DNA from: Myxococcota bacterium
GTDB lineage: Bacteria; Myxococcota_A; UBA9160; UBA4427
Length of the DNA: 41,846 bases
Reading direction: 5' to 3'
Assembly: GCA_028823175.1 (NCBI GenBank)
Contig: JAPKBZ010000035.1
Location: forward strand, 1 to 41,846
The translations under genes were made by a program, and so were the position numbers. Under the pieces are notes generated by a model. That model was not told the origin of the DNA and made no database searches. It saw only the letters and a program-made list of their open reading frames with translations. Shown piece by piece: positions 17,494 through 26,099 of this stretch (its first letter is position 1; the number at the start of each line of letters is the position of its first letter).

Positions 17494-18264
17494 GTGAACT
17501 CCGAGAGCACCTCCGAGGAGCGCATCCTGGTGATTCTGCCCGCGTATAACGAGGCCGGGAACGTCATAGAACTCTCCGGGCTGATTTTGGCCGAGGATCC
17601 CCGAATCGAAGTCCTTGTGGTCGATGACAACAGCCCGGATGGAACCGGTGATCTCGTCGAGCGCGCCCAGGAGAGCGAGCCTCGACTCCACCTTCTACGG
17701 CGACCGGGGAAGCTTGGGCTTGGTACGGCTTATCTGAGTGGCTTTCGGTTCGGTCTGGATCAAGGTTTCCATTTCGTCTTCACGATGGATTGCGATTTCA
17801 GCCATAACCCCAAATACCTGCCGTCGCTGATCGCCCTGCTCGAGGATCGGGATATGGTTGTTGGTTCTCGTTACGTTCCCGGCGGCGGAATCGAAAATTG
17901 GCCCTGGCATCGGCGTCTACTCTCGAAGTTCGCCAATTTTTACGCCCGAACGCTGCTTCGCGTCGAAGTTCACGACTGCACAGCGGGCTATCGCGGATAC
18001 CGGCGAAAAGTTCTCGAAACGGTTCACCCTTTTGAGATTCGCTCCTCGGGCTATTCGTTCCTCGAGGAGATGGCCTGGCGAGTCACCCGTTACGGTTTTT
18101 CCATCGGCGAGGTCCCGATCATCTTCGAGCAGCGCGTCGCGGGGGTCTCGAAGATCGAAGGCGCCGAGATCTATCTGGCGGCCTGGTACGTCCTGCTCAC
18201 GGCCTTTCGGCCGCCGAAACTACCCGGCTTGAGCCGGAGGCGCGGGCCCGAAATCGGGGACTAG
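17494..18264 (+). CDS. GT2 polyprenol-phosphate mannose synthase-like glycosyltransferase
   Basis: 256 residues of GT-A fold, cytosolic face of the membrane. Relatives transfer mannose (or another sugar) from a nucleotide donor to polyprenyl phosphate. Motifs: ILPAYNEAGN, VVDDNSPDGT (42-51), GLGTAYLSGF, the metal-binding Asp99-x-Asp101 in TMDCDFSH, then GSRYVPGGG and RVAGVSKI near the end. There is no C-terminal membrane domain, as in the short bacterial DPM1 type. It closes the operon begun by the GT-C gene, which fits donor synthesis for that enzyme. It is a paralogue of the gene at 28261-28977. The sugar cannot be told from sequence. Confidence 0.88.
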   Translation: MNSESTSEERILVILPAYNEAGNVIELSGLILAEDPRIEVLVVDDNSPDGTGDLVERAQESEPRLHLLRRPGKLGLGTAYLSGFRFGLDQGFHFVFTMDCDFSHNPKYLPSLIALLEDRDMVVGSRYVPGGGIENWPWHRRLLSKFANFYARTLLRVEVHDCTAGYRGYRRKVLETVHPFEIRSSGYSFLEEMAWRVTRYGFSIGEVPIIFEQRVAGVSKIEGAEIYLAAWYVLLTAFRPPKLPGLSRRRGPEIGD

Positions 18265-18283
18265 GGCCCGACGAGCCGGCCCT
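18263..18283. terminator. Weak inverted repeat between convergent genes
   Basis: AGGGCC (18263-18268) and GGCCCT (18278-18283) can pair around a 9-base loop in the short gap between the GT2 stop and the dehydrogenase stop. There is no T-run on either side, so this is only a candidate bidirectional terminator. Confidence 0.25.
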
Positions 18284-19783
18284 TCAATCTGCCCGGGTCT
18301 CGGTGCTTTCCGATGGCTGCTGCGTCTCGGCGTGTTCGATCACGACCTTGATGCATTCCGGCGTGCGCGCGAGAGCCAGCGCTTCGGATAGCCGAGAGGC
18401 GGGAAGGCGGTGGGTGATGAGTGCGGGCAGGCGCTGAGCGAGTTCGTCGTCGGCGACGAGCAGCGCCAGAGCTTTCCCAAAATCGCCGCAGCGCGAGGTG
18501 CTCAGCCGAAGCTTGCGGTGGTGAAGGGCTTGGAGGAGGGGCCCCGTGAGCGCCCCCCCGGCCCGGGTGAAAATCTGGCCCCTTGGGCGAACCAGGGAAA
18601 TCTCTTCGCTCTCCCGGGGTCGCACCACCGCATCGATGCCGGCTTCGTCGTCGACGACCGCGAGGTCCACCCGGGGCAGCCCCATTGGCTTGGCTTCGAG
18701 AGCCTTCAATAATGCGTTCGGATCCTTCCCCGTGTACACATCCGCCCGGTCGCTCAGCCATGCTGGCGGCGGCGCGCTGGCGAGCCAGGCCACTCGGGGG
18801 CGGTCGTTTGGGCGGCAGGGTGAGCCGCTCACCACGGCTTTGGCTTGGCCAGGGTCTTCGGGCCAGGCCTGGAGGCTGAGCTCATCGACCACCAACTCGG
18901 TCGTGTGCCTAAGCCCGGCGGAGGGCTGGCCATGAGTCGATTTCAGGTGGACCTCGCGGCTCGAGGCCACCAGGGCGGCCTCGAGCCCCAAGGGATTGCC
19001 CGTGGTGTCGATGACGAATTCTGCGCAGGGCTCGGACTCGGACTCCGGGTCCGGGGCGGGGAGAACCTCGTCCGCGCCAAAACGGAGCGCCCAGTCGGCG
19101 AGGGCGGGGCGGCGCACCAGGCCGAGAATTTTGTAGTCGGTGCCGTTGCGTTTGCGTAGCGCGGCGAGAGCCGCGATGACGAGCAGCCCGAGGCGCCGCG
19201 GCCCGAGGACGGCGACTCTTTCCCCTGCCGAGGGAGCGATGGTTTCGGCGGCGTGGAGGGCCGCGGCGAAAGGTTCGATGAGTACAGCGGTATCGTCGCC
19301 AATTGAGTCGGGGAGGGGAATGACCGCGGCTTCCGGGGCCAACACCCAGGGGCCAAAGCCGCCGGGAAGATCGTGAATCCCCAGCACCCGCCGCTCGGGG
19401 CAATGGGTCGCCAGGCCTCGGAGGCAGAACGGGCACGTGTGGTCGATTCCCCGGGCTTCGTGGGAGGCGTTGATCTCGACGACATGGCGCCGGGACGCCC
19501 CGTCGAGGGCGATGATCTCGTGACCAATGATCTGGGGCAGGGGGAAGGGGAGAAATCGGCGATCGAGGTCGGTGGAGCACACCCCGCATCGGTCGGTCCG
19601 GAGCAGCCGGAATCCGGGACCGAGGTCGAGGTGGTGAGCGCCCTCGCGCTGGATCTGCCAACCCTCGGTGGGCGAGCCCTCCCAGCGGTATCGAGCGGGG
19701 ATCACGCGCTCGTCGGCGTGGTATTCAAGCCCGATGAAATCGGCGGTGTTGGGATCGGAATTCGAGGCGCGGCGCGAACTCAT
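18284..19783 (-). CDS. Zinc-dependent medium-chain dehydrogenase with long insertion
   Basis: A 499-residue member of the zinc alcohol/threonine dehydrogenase superfamily, about 150 residues longer than usual. The catalytic zinc motif CGVCSTD (66-72) and GHE (87-89) are intact. Structural-zinc cysteines Cys117, Cys120 and Cys128 follow. LIEPFAAALHAAE is the normal block before the Rossmann fold, whose glycine motif is degenerate (LGPRRLG). About 90 extra residues, around 315-400, separate the nucleotide-binding part from the C-terminal catalytic return, which has the typical CGDFGKAL and LPASRLSEALALA. The ATG at 19783 has GAGGAG three bases upstream. It lies 31 bases after the GT-C gene at 19815 and is probably in its operon, so a sugar or polyprenol substrate is possible. 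Confidence 0.78.
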   Translation of the reverse strand: MSSRRASNSDPNTADFIGLEYHADERVIPARYRWEGSPTEGWQIQREGAHHLDLGPGFRLLRTDRCGVCSTDLDRRFLPFPLPQIIGHEIIALDGASRRHVVEINASHEARGIDHTCPFCLRGLATHCPERRVLGIHDLPGGFGPWVLAPEAAVIPLPDSIGDDTAVLIEPFAAALHAAETIAPSAGERVAVLGPRRLGLLVIAALAALRKRNGTDYKILGLVRRPALADWALRFGADEVLPAPDPESESEPCAEFVIDTTGNPLGLEAALVASSREVHLKSTHGQPSAGLRHTTELVVDELSLQAWPEDPGQAKAVVSGSPCRPNDRPRVAWLASAPPPAWLSDRADVYTGKDPNALLKALEAKPMGLPRVDLAVVDDEAGIDAVVRPRESEEISLVRPRGQIFTRAGGALTGPLLQALHHRKLRLSTSRCGDFGKALALLVADDELAQRLPALITHRLPASRLSEALALARTPECIKVVIEHAETQQPSESTETRAD

Positions 19784-19814
19784 AGCTCCTCGTAGCCTCC
19801 TATAGACTGGCCTT

Positions 19815-21983
19815 TCATGGTCGCGCTCCGCCGGCCTTCGACTGAAGTCGTGGATCGCGGTAGATCATCGCGAAACCCTTGAGGTCCAAGATCGAATCCT
19901 GGATTTTTCCTTGCAGATACGTAGAAAATTCGAGGGTGACCGTTCTTCCCGCCCAGCGGCCAAGGTCGATTTCGAAGCGCTTGAAGGTTTGTTGTCGCGG
20001 AGAACCTTGCCAGGGAATGACGGGCAGTCTTTCTTCAAGGATCGGCTGGCGACCGTCTTGGTCGAGTAAATCGATGGAAATATCGAGTCGCGTACCCCGA
20101 TTCGATTGAAAAGGTTTTCGGTAGCCGATTTCAAGCGCGAGTACGCCTCCCTCCTCGGGTACCTGGACCAGGCAGCGGGTGGCTATGCCTTCCCCGCCTA
20201 TGGGCGAACCGTTTCGCTCCCTGTGGTAGAGGGCGGAGAAGAGCAGATGTTTTCGAATTTCCTCTCCAGGGCCTTCGACATCGCAATTCGCCAGTAAGTC
20301 GATGTAGGGGTGCTGAATCGCGGGCTCATCGCGCCGAGTGTAGACGATATAGTTTTCTCGTCCGCCGACGAAGCTTCTTTCGAAATTCGAAATCAAATAG
20401 TCAGCGAGGTCGGGTGCGTACTCGAGCAGGCCCACCCGGTCGGAAAAGAAATTGTTGAAACGCGCGACGGCGTAGCGAACGTTCTTTTCTTCCGCGGCTC
20501 GAGCAACGCCTTGGCCGCGATCCTTCGCGATATGGTGCTCGTAGAGGTTGTACCAGGCACTGGGTACTTCGCGTTCGGCGAGGAAATTCAGCATGGTGAG
20601 GTCCGGGAGGGTCAACAGGGCTCCTCCTTCGGGCGTGTGGTCGCGAATCAGACGCACTTGGTAGTTGATCTCAAGGGCTTCGAGTGGGCTTACCAGAACG
20701 CCCGCCCGGGGTTGTTCCAGGGGAACACTCAACCGTTGGATCAGGCCCGCATACCAGTAGAGTGCGATGGCTCCGTAGAGGATCGCGGTGAAGGCCGAGG
20801 CGATGGCGAGGACACGCCGTAATCTGTCAGCACGTCCCCGGAGTAATTCAAAAAGGCGCTGGAGGGTGAGGGGGCCGGCGATGAGGAGCGGTTGATAAAC
20901 GTTGACGAGGTGGTTGAAATCCGCCCGGGGAAAGACGCCGAGAAAGATGAGCCCGGCGGCGGCGTTGATCGTGAAGAGCGCGGGGTCAAGGCGCCCGCCG
21001 CGTGCTCGCCCCGAAGCAAAGGCGACGAGAAGACCTCCGAAGATAATCAGGGGGGCGAGCCAGTAGGCGAGGGCATGGAGCCAGATGACCAGCCCCCGCC
21101 CGCCCGGGAGCGGAACCGGGGCGGTGTTGAGCACGGGAAAGGATAAGTAGGTGAGCTTTTCAGCGCCGGTCCGAAAGAGATCCGCCTGCCAAAGAGTCGA
21201 AATGCCCAGGTAGGGAATATCGTGCCGCCCCCCGAATTCGAAGGGGTGAACAACCAGGCTCGTCCAGGCATCGCCCAGGGCGCCCTGGGCGATCAGGTAG
21301 AGGAGAAAGGGCGAGCCCACCGCGATCGCGGCAAGCGACGCCACGCCGATCTCCCTTGCGCTCCCCCGCCAGGCCTTGGCTTCGAGGCGGGTGGCCGCGT
21401 AGCCCAGCCCCGCGGCGATCGCCGCGAAGACCCCGTAATTCTGTTTGAAGCAGATCGACAAGCCGATGAACGCTCCCATCCAGGCGAGGTCCGCGATGGC
21501 GCGCCGGCGTTGCCAGCGCATCAAGCGCTCGATTCCTGCGAGGGCGAGGACCACGGCCACCGGGGAGTAGAAAGCAAAGGTCCAGGCGGGAAAAGCCCAG
21601 ACAGAGAAGAGCAGGAGGCAGGCCACGCTCACCAGGCCCCACCGTCTCCCGGCGATGGGGGCGACAATCCGGTAGCCCGTGAGGGCCAGGGCGACATAGA
21701 CGATGAGGATGACGACCCGTGAGGCCAGAACACTGGGGCCAAAAACAGCGAATACTCCGGCCAGGGTGAACCAGATACCCGGGGTGATGAAGGCATCCAT
21801 GTCGCGGTAGAGCACGCGGCCCTGGAGAAGGTCGAGGGCTTGCTGGAGGAGGTAGCCCTCGTCGGACAGGATGATCGCCCGTTGGCAGAGCGGCCAGCCA
21901 AAAGCCAGAGCCAAGCCGGCGATGGCCAAGTAGAGCCAGGCGGGTCGCTCCAAGATTCCCAGTTGCCGTAGAAGATCCCGCAC
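19815..21983 (-). CDS. GT-C glycosyltransferase with C-terminal beta domain
   Basis: 722 residues, paralogous to the proteins at 14166 and 22041. The first loop has LSDEGYLL with Asp41-Glu42, then YRD-x6-PG and FKQNYG within the membrane bundle, which ends around residue 420. A soluble part contains TLPDLTMLNFLAERE, matching IPYFPIANFLSERR of the 14166 protein. The last 150 residues are beta-rich, with a FEIDLGRWAGRTVTLEF pattern close to its counterpart. The start is a GTG without a clear ribosome-binding site. It follows the gene at 22041 by 57 bases and precedes the dehydrogenase by 31. Likely acts outside the inner membrane with a polyprenyl-phosphate sugar donor; acceptor unknown. Confidence 0.8.
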   Translation of the reverse strand: MRDLLRQLGILERPAWLYLAIAGLALAFGWPLCQRAIILSDEGYLLQQALDLLQGRVLYRDMDAFITPGIWFTLAGVFAVFGPSVLASRVVILIVYVALALTGYRIVAPIAGRRWGLVSVACLLLFSVWAFPAWTFAFYSPVAVVLALAGIERLMRWQRRRAIADLAWMGAFIGLSICFKQNYGVFAAIAAGLGYAATRLEAKAWRGSAREIGVASLAAIAVGSPFLLYLIAQGALGDAWTSLVVHPFEFGGRHDIPYLGISTLWQADLFRTGAEKLTYLSFPVLNTAPVPLPGGRGLVIWLHALAYWLAPLIIFGGLLVAFASGRARGGRLDPALFTINAAAGLIFLGVFPRADFNHLVNVYQPLLIAGPLTLQRLFELLRGRADRLRRVLAIASAFTAILYGAIALYWYAGLIQRLSVPLEQPRAGVLVSPLEALEINYQVRLIRDHTPEGGALLTLPDLTMLNFLAEREVPSAWYNLYEHHIAKDRGQGVARAAEEKNVRYAVARFNNFFSDRVGLLEYAPDLADYLISNFERSFVGGRENYIVYTRRDEPAIQHPYIDLLANCDVEGPGEEIRKHLLFSALYHRERNGSPIGGEGIATRCLVQVPEEGGVLALEIGYRKPFQSNRGTRLDISIDLLDQDGRQPILEERLPVIPWQGSPRQQTFKRFEIDLGRWAGRTVTLEFSTYLQGKIQDSILDLKGFAMIYRDPRLQSKAGGARP

Positions 21984-22040
21984 AGCCGGAGTATATGAGC
22001 GACTCGGGCTCGCTACAAGATCCGCTGGAGAATCGAAATC

Positions 22041-23720
22041 TCAGCGGGCCCTGCGGACCATACCCAACCAGACGGAGTTTCCGCCTCGAATCTCGCGGAC
22101 CACTCGAAACTCGCGTTCGAGGTGCGCTGCGAGCTCGGGGAAGAGTTGCTCGAAGGGTGGGAATTCTGGGTACATACGAGGATTCAGTACCGCGCATCGA
22201 ACCTGGGCCGCATCGGCCTGCCGGGCGATCAGCGGGCCATCGACGTTGCCGGGAATCGCCAAGTCAAAAGGCGAGGGGTTGGGGCGGTCGGCCAGAAAAT
22301 AAAGGACGGGGATATCGGGCAGGATGAGCACGGGCTGACCCGGCTCGCTGCATTCTTGAATGAATCGTACGGCTCCGCCCAGCAGCTCGGCATCCCGGGC
22401 TGAGACGTGTAGGGAAGCGCGTTCGAGTTCGAGGGGCTCGGGGTAGAAATCCATGACCGAGAGCGCGGTCCTGGAGGCGATGATGAGAGCGATTCCGGTG
22501 AGTACCCCGGCAAGGATTCGCCAGAGACGGGCCGCGGATCGCTGCCCCTGCAACATCTTTTCGATGCGATCACCGAGCAGGGCAAAGAGGAGCAGGATCG
22601 GGATCAACACGAACGCCAGATGAGACCAGATCGCCGAGGGAAAGATGCCTGGCGAAAAGACGATCGCGAAAATGACAGTCGAGCGCGCGGCGTTGCGGGC
22701 GGCCATTGCACCCCAATGGCGGGTGAAGAAGAGCAGGGTCGGTGCGAGGATGAGCGCTGCAAGAGGAAGCCCGTAGCTGAGCCGGATCGAAAGCGAGCGG
22801 AGGAGCGGGGTCAACGAGAATCCCGCGTAGGGCTGGCCGTGAACGAGGGCATTAAAAATAGTCGGGGGCGTGTAGAGGAAGACGAAGCGGCCGTCATCCG
22901 CCGGGTGGGCGCCAAAAATCGGTGGGATCGGGTTGTTGAAGTCCTGGAGTTGCGAGCCCGCGAGGGAGAAAATCGTTCGATCCAGAAATGCGGGGAACGC
23001 CCCCGGGATCCACAACGCAAGAAACGCGGCCAGGGTCAGCCCCAAGCCCCCCGCGACGATGGGGAGCAGCCCCGCGAAAAGGCCCCGGTCGGCGAGGGCC
23101 GACTCGCGCCGAGCCAGGACCAAGGCGATCAGCAGGGCGACAAAAATCAATCCGCCAAAATTCTGCTTGGTGAGGGCGGCCGCGGCGATCAAGAGTCCCA
23201 GAACGACGCCCTCCCAGGCGCGTCCCCGCTCGAGGTATCGGAGCAGGAAGAGAAGGGCCAGCAAGCCGAAGGCCACCGCGAGGGTCGAGTAGTTGAACAT
23301 GGAGAGCACGGGGAAGGAAACGACGATGAGAGCCAGGTAGAGAAGGGGGGGGAGCCAGGCCCAATAGGGCGCCACCATGCGCCGCCCGATCGCGTAGAGG
23401 GCAAGCGCTGTGACGCTATTGGTTACGAGTGCGGCGCCTCGAAGAACCAGGGCGTCGCGCCCGAGCCACTCGAGGAGCGCGGAGGCGACCCAGTAGATTC
23501 CGGGAAAAATGCCCGTGTGGATATCCGCATAGAGACGTTTCCCCGCGGCCAGGGCATCGCTGGCGGCCAGCAGATGGCCCTCGTCCATGGGGACCAGGCT
23601 GCGGTCGTAGAGGGGGAGCTGGGCGAGGATCGCCAGCCCGGCGAGGAGCGCCATCGCGCCCCAGGCGCTGGCCGGGCCGTCGCACTCTTCGCTGATTTTA
23701 GACGTGGAGGTTTCCGCCAT
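22041..23720 (-). CDS. GT-C glycosyltransferase, short paralogue without the beta domain
   Basis: 559 residues. It keeps the family markers: VPMDEGHLL with Asp46-Glu47, YADIHTGIFPG and TKQNFG, with about ten to eleven hydrophobic helices. The soluble block LILPDIPVLYFLADRP corresponds to that of the paralogues, but the protein ends about 100 residues later and lacks the beta-rich C-terminus. The ATG at 23720 has GAGAGG five bases upstream. As the first gene of the minus-strand trio it is divergent from the PDZ gene. Probably a membrane glycosyltransferase using a lipid-linked sugar; specificity unknown. Confidence 0.8.
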   Translation of the reverse strand: MAETSTSKISEECDGPASAWGAMALLAGLAILAQLPLYDRSLVPMDEGHLLAASDALAAGKRLYADIHTGIFPGIYWVASALLEWLGRDALVLRGAALVTNSVTALALYAIGRRMVAPYWAWLPPLLYLALIVVSFPVLSMFNYSTLAVAFGLLALLFLLRYLERGRAWEGVVLGLLIAAAALTKQNFGGLIFVALLIALVLARRESALADRGLFAGLLPIVAGGLGLTLAAFLALWIPGAFPAFLDRTIFSLAGSQLQDFNNPIPPIFGAHPADDGRFVFLYTPPTIFNALVHGQPYAGFSLTPLLRSLSIRLSYGLPLAALILAPTLLFFTRHWGAMAARNAARSTVIFAIVFSPGIFPSAIWSHLAFVLIPILLLFALLGDRIEKMLQGQRSAARLWRILAGVLTGIALIIASRTALSVMDFYPEPLELERASLHVSARDAELLGGAVRFIQECSEPGQPVLILPDIPVLYFLADRPNPSPFDLAIPGNVDGPLIARQADAAQVRCAVLNPRMYPEFPPFEQLFPELAAHLEREFRVVREIRGGNSVWLGMVRRAR

Positions 23721-23730
23721 GCTGCCTCTC

Positions 23731-23736
23731 TTTATA
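23731..23736 (-). promoter_or_regulatory. Possible -10 element, near-leaderless
   Basis: TATAAA on the minus strand ends ten bases before the ATG at 23720, overlapping the ribosome-binding region. No good -35 is seen. Tentative. Confidence 0.25.
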
Positions 23737-23815
23737 GGCGATGTTCGTGGGTGCTACCGTGTCCGGGTGAAGGAAAGGCATTCAGAGCGAGTGGGGCGTA
23801 CTCAAGGCTCCGGGC

Positions 23816-23820
23816 GGAGG
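23816..23820 (+). promoter_or_regulatory. Ribosome-binding site setting the GTG start of the PDZ gene
   Basis: GGAGG lies eight bases before the GTG at 23829. This decides the start, because the frame stays open for 1.2 kb upstream, antisense to a GT-C gene. Confidence 0.75.
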
Positions 23821-23828
23821 TCTCGACC

Positions 23829-24611
23829 GTGATCCGTCTACTCTCAGCGGTACTCCTGGGGATCTTTCTGGGCGGCAGCATGACCTGGCTGGTCATGAGT
23901 GACCGCGATCGTCCGAGCGACGACGAGGTCACGGCGCCGGGGATCGAGAAGCCCGGATTGGGCGAGGAACTCAGGGCACAGAAAGATCGGATTCGCAGCC
24001 TGGAAGCCGAACTGGCCGTTCGGGAGATTCCCTCGCCCACTCTTCCGGTCATCTCAGAGTCCCCGGAGCCGGTTCCGGCCGCCGAAGAGCCGACCGATTC
24101 GGCGCCGACGGAAAAAGCCTGGTTTGATAGCGCCGCCCTCGAGGCCGAGGGCTGGACGGCGGATCAGGCCTTGCGGATTCGGCGCCGCTGGGAGCGTTTG
24201 CAAATGGAGAAACTCGATATCGAGAACCAGCGTGCGCGCAAGGTGCCGGGCTGGAAGAAGCTTGGGAAAGAGCAATTTCAGATCCAGGTCGAGGCCCGGC
24301 GAGATCTGGGTGACGAGGATTACGAGGCGATGCGCTTTGCTTCAGGGGAGCCCAACCGGGTGGTTCTCACCGAGTTACTCGAAACGTCCCCCGCAGCGGA
24401 AGCGGGCCTCCTGCCCGAGGACGAGGTCATCAGTTATGACGGCCAGAGGGTCTTTACTGCGGCCGCTCTCAAATTTCTCACCCAGGTTGGTGAGCTGGGT
24501 GCAGCCACGGAGATCCGGGTCCTGCGCGGGGGTCTCGAACAGCGCTACTTCGTGCCGCGAGGCCCCCTCGGTACGCGGCTAGAGGCCCAGGTGCGTTCGC
24601 CTTATCCCTGA
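23829..24611 (+). CDS. Membrane-anchored PDZ-domain protein
   Basis: 260 residues. An N-terminal helix (about 3-22, LLSAVLLGIFLGGSMTWLV) anchors it, and the rest should be periplasmic. A charged helical segment (about 45-65) and a proline-rich linker precede a helical region (about 100-165, with ADQALRIRRRWERLQMEKLD), then a PDZ domain at about 175-245 with TSPAAEAGLLPEDEVISYDGQRV. No protease domain is present, so it is a scaffold or sensor rather than an HtrA enzyme. The layout recalls GspC of type II secretion, and a secretin gene lies 4.6 kb away, but the homology-region part of GspC is not recognisable. It ends 7 bases from the convergent methyltransferase gene. Confidence 0.75.
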   Translation: MIRLLSAVLLGIFLGGSMTWLVMSDRDRPSDDEVTAPGIEKPGLGEELRAQKDRIRSLEAELAVREIPSPTLPVISESPEPVPAAEEPTDSAPTEKAWFDSAALEAEGWTADQALRIRRRWERLQMEKLDIENQRARKVPGWKKLGKEQFQIQVEARRDLGDEDYEAMRFASGEPNRVVLTELLETSPAAEAGLLPEDEVISYDGQRVFTAAALKFLTQVGELGAATEIRVLRGGLEQRYFVPRGPLGTRLEAQVRSPYP

Positions 24612-24618
24612 CGCGGCT

Positions 24619-25308
24619 TCAGCCCCGACTCGGCGAAGCGCCCTCTTCGGGGAAACGGGGCGATCCGGGTCGACGCGCGACGAGGTAGCAGTGCCCCCCC
24701 CAGCGTCGGCCCACTAGAGCGTGGAGGAGCATCTCGAGGCCAACGAAGAGCGGCGTGAAAAACTCGAGAGCCCGGACCTTCATGGGCAAAAGCTCCCAGG
24801 CGAAATAAAGGCTGTTGAATTTTTCCCCGGCCAAGACCTCGAAGCCCGCGTCCTCGAAGCGTTGTACCAGATCCGCATAGCGAAAACGGTTCATGACCTC
24901 ATCGTCTTCCCAACTCGGTTGGAGGGCCCTGGCCAAACGCATCAGGGGGCTGTCGTCGATGGTTTCGATGACGAAGAGGAGGCCTCCTGGGGCCAATAAC
25001 CGCTGAGACTCGGCGAGGACTCGGGACAGATCGCGCGCGTGGTGAAGGACGTGGGAGATGTAGACCATGTCAAAGCGGCTGCTTGGTAGCGGCACATGCT
25101 CGCCGACCGCGACGGCGACCGGCGCGATCGCGCAGGCCTGCTGGGCCCGTTCGAGAGAGGGCTCGATCCCCAGGGCATCGCCCCCGTAGCGGACGAGTCG
25201 TTCCAGGTTGTCGCCCCGACCGCAGCCGATATCCAATACCCGGAACCCCGGCTTGGAAGCCGCTATGCGTTTCTCGATCGCGCGAAAGCGGAAAACACGT
25301 TCCTTCAC
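24619..25308 (-). CDS. SAM-dependent methyltransferase
   Basis: 229 residues of class I fold with VLDIGCGRGDNL near residue 24, acidic Glu in ALGIEPS, and YISHVLHHARD and LLAPGGLLFVIETID. A hydrophobic C-terminal third (LLPMKVRALEFFTPLFVGLEMLLHAL) suggests membrane association and hence a lipid or lipid-linked substrate. It begins with GTG overlapping the stop of the preceding methyltransferase as GTGA, and is the last gene of a five-gene operon. The two coupled methyltransferases differ enough to have separate substrates or positions. Confidence 0.83.
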   Translation of the reverse strand: MKERVFRFRAIEKRIAASKPGFRVLDIGCGRGDNLERLVRYGGDALGIEPSLERAQQACAIAPVAVAVGEHVPLPSSRFDMVYISHVLHHARDLSRVLAESQRLLAPGGLLFVIETIDDSPLMRLARALQPSWEDDEVMNRFRYADLVQRFEDAGFEVLAGEKFNSLYFAWELLPMKVRALEFFTPLFVGLEMLLHALVGRRWGGHCYLVARRPGSPRFPEEGASPSRG

Positions 25309-26099
25309 GCCCCGTTTTCCCTATGCGGATTTTGGCAGACGGCGAAGAGATCGAGGCAGTCGGGTTGGGCAGGAAGGATCGGGAAATCCTCGAGGTCGAC
25401 CTCGGGTAGCCCGTCGCTCTTTTGGATCCCTCTCCGGACCTGGACGGCGAAGGCGGCAAAAAGCCCGTCGATGATCCAGCGAGGAAGTCGTCTGCGCAGG
25501 CCGAGGGGGTCAATGCGGACGATGGATTGGATACGCTTCAAGCGGGCATCGTAGTAGGCCTTGGGTTCCGCGGTGGCACAGACGCCCAGCATGTCGACTT
25601 GCGAGAAATAGTCGCCGAGTAGGGCAGCCAATTCGGCCGCCTCGTATTCGTGGACGTGGAAAGGGTTCTCTCGGTCCGATTCGAGGAGGTTGGGGGTCGT
25701 GATCAAGGCCGTCCCCCCTGGCTTGAGGAGTCGGGTTATCGAGTTGAGGTAGGGGGCCGGGTTTTCGAGGTGCTCGATGACCTGAAAGCTGACGATCATG
25801 TCGAAGCTTTCAGCGCGCAGGGGAAGGTGAGCCGCATCCGCGCGGATGAAATGAGCGGCGGGGTGACGGGCGCCGGGGTCGGGAGAAATTCGATCGACCG
25901 CGTAGGTCATAGGGAGCACTGCGGCCAATTCGCCGGTCCCGTACCCGGTGCCGCAGCCAAGGTCTAGGACGCGCTGGGCGCCCGCGCTGCGAGCCAGCTC
26001 GATGGCGCGGATATACGCGGCCCGATGACGCACGAGGTCGATGGCAAAGAGCGGATTTTCCTTGTGGAGACGCTCGCCGGTGAAGAGAAGATCGCTCAC
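25305..26099 (-). CDS. SAM-dependent methyltransferase
   Basis: 264 residues. The N-terminal FTGERLHKENPLFAIDLVRHRAAY is a block seen in glycan-cluster methyltransferases; VLDLGCGTGYGTG (44-56), IVSFQVIEHLENP and LKPGGTALITTPN are the SAM and catalytic-core motifs. The open frame extends to 26264, but the GTG at 26099 overlaps the upstream stop as GTGA and has AAGAGG nine bases before it. The C-terminal portion contains LPRWIIDGLFAAFAV, an amphipathic region that may touch membrane. Coupled on both sides, so its product level follows its neighbours. Confidence 0.85.
   Translation of the reverse strand: MSDLLFTGERLHKENPLFAIDLVRHRAAYIRAIELARSAGAQRVLDLGCGTGYGTGELAAVLPMTYAVDRISPDPGARHPAAHFIRADAAHLPLRAESFDMIVSFQVIEHLENPAPYLNSITRLLKPGGTALITTPNLLESDRENPFHVHEYEAAELAALLGDYFSQVDMLGVCATAEPKAYYDARLKRIQSIVRIDPLGLRRRLPRWIIDGLFAAFAVQVRRGIQKSDGLPEVDLEDFPILPAQPDCLDLFAVCQNPHRENGA

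Noticed and set aside
22620..23828. 1.2-kb upstream extension of the PDZ gene
   Set aside because: Antisense to a GT-C gene and highly charged; GGAGG plus GTG at 23829 followed by a membrane anchor marks the real start.
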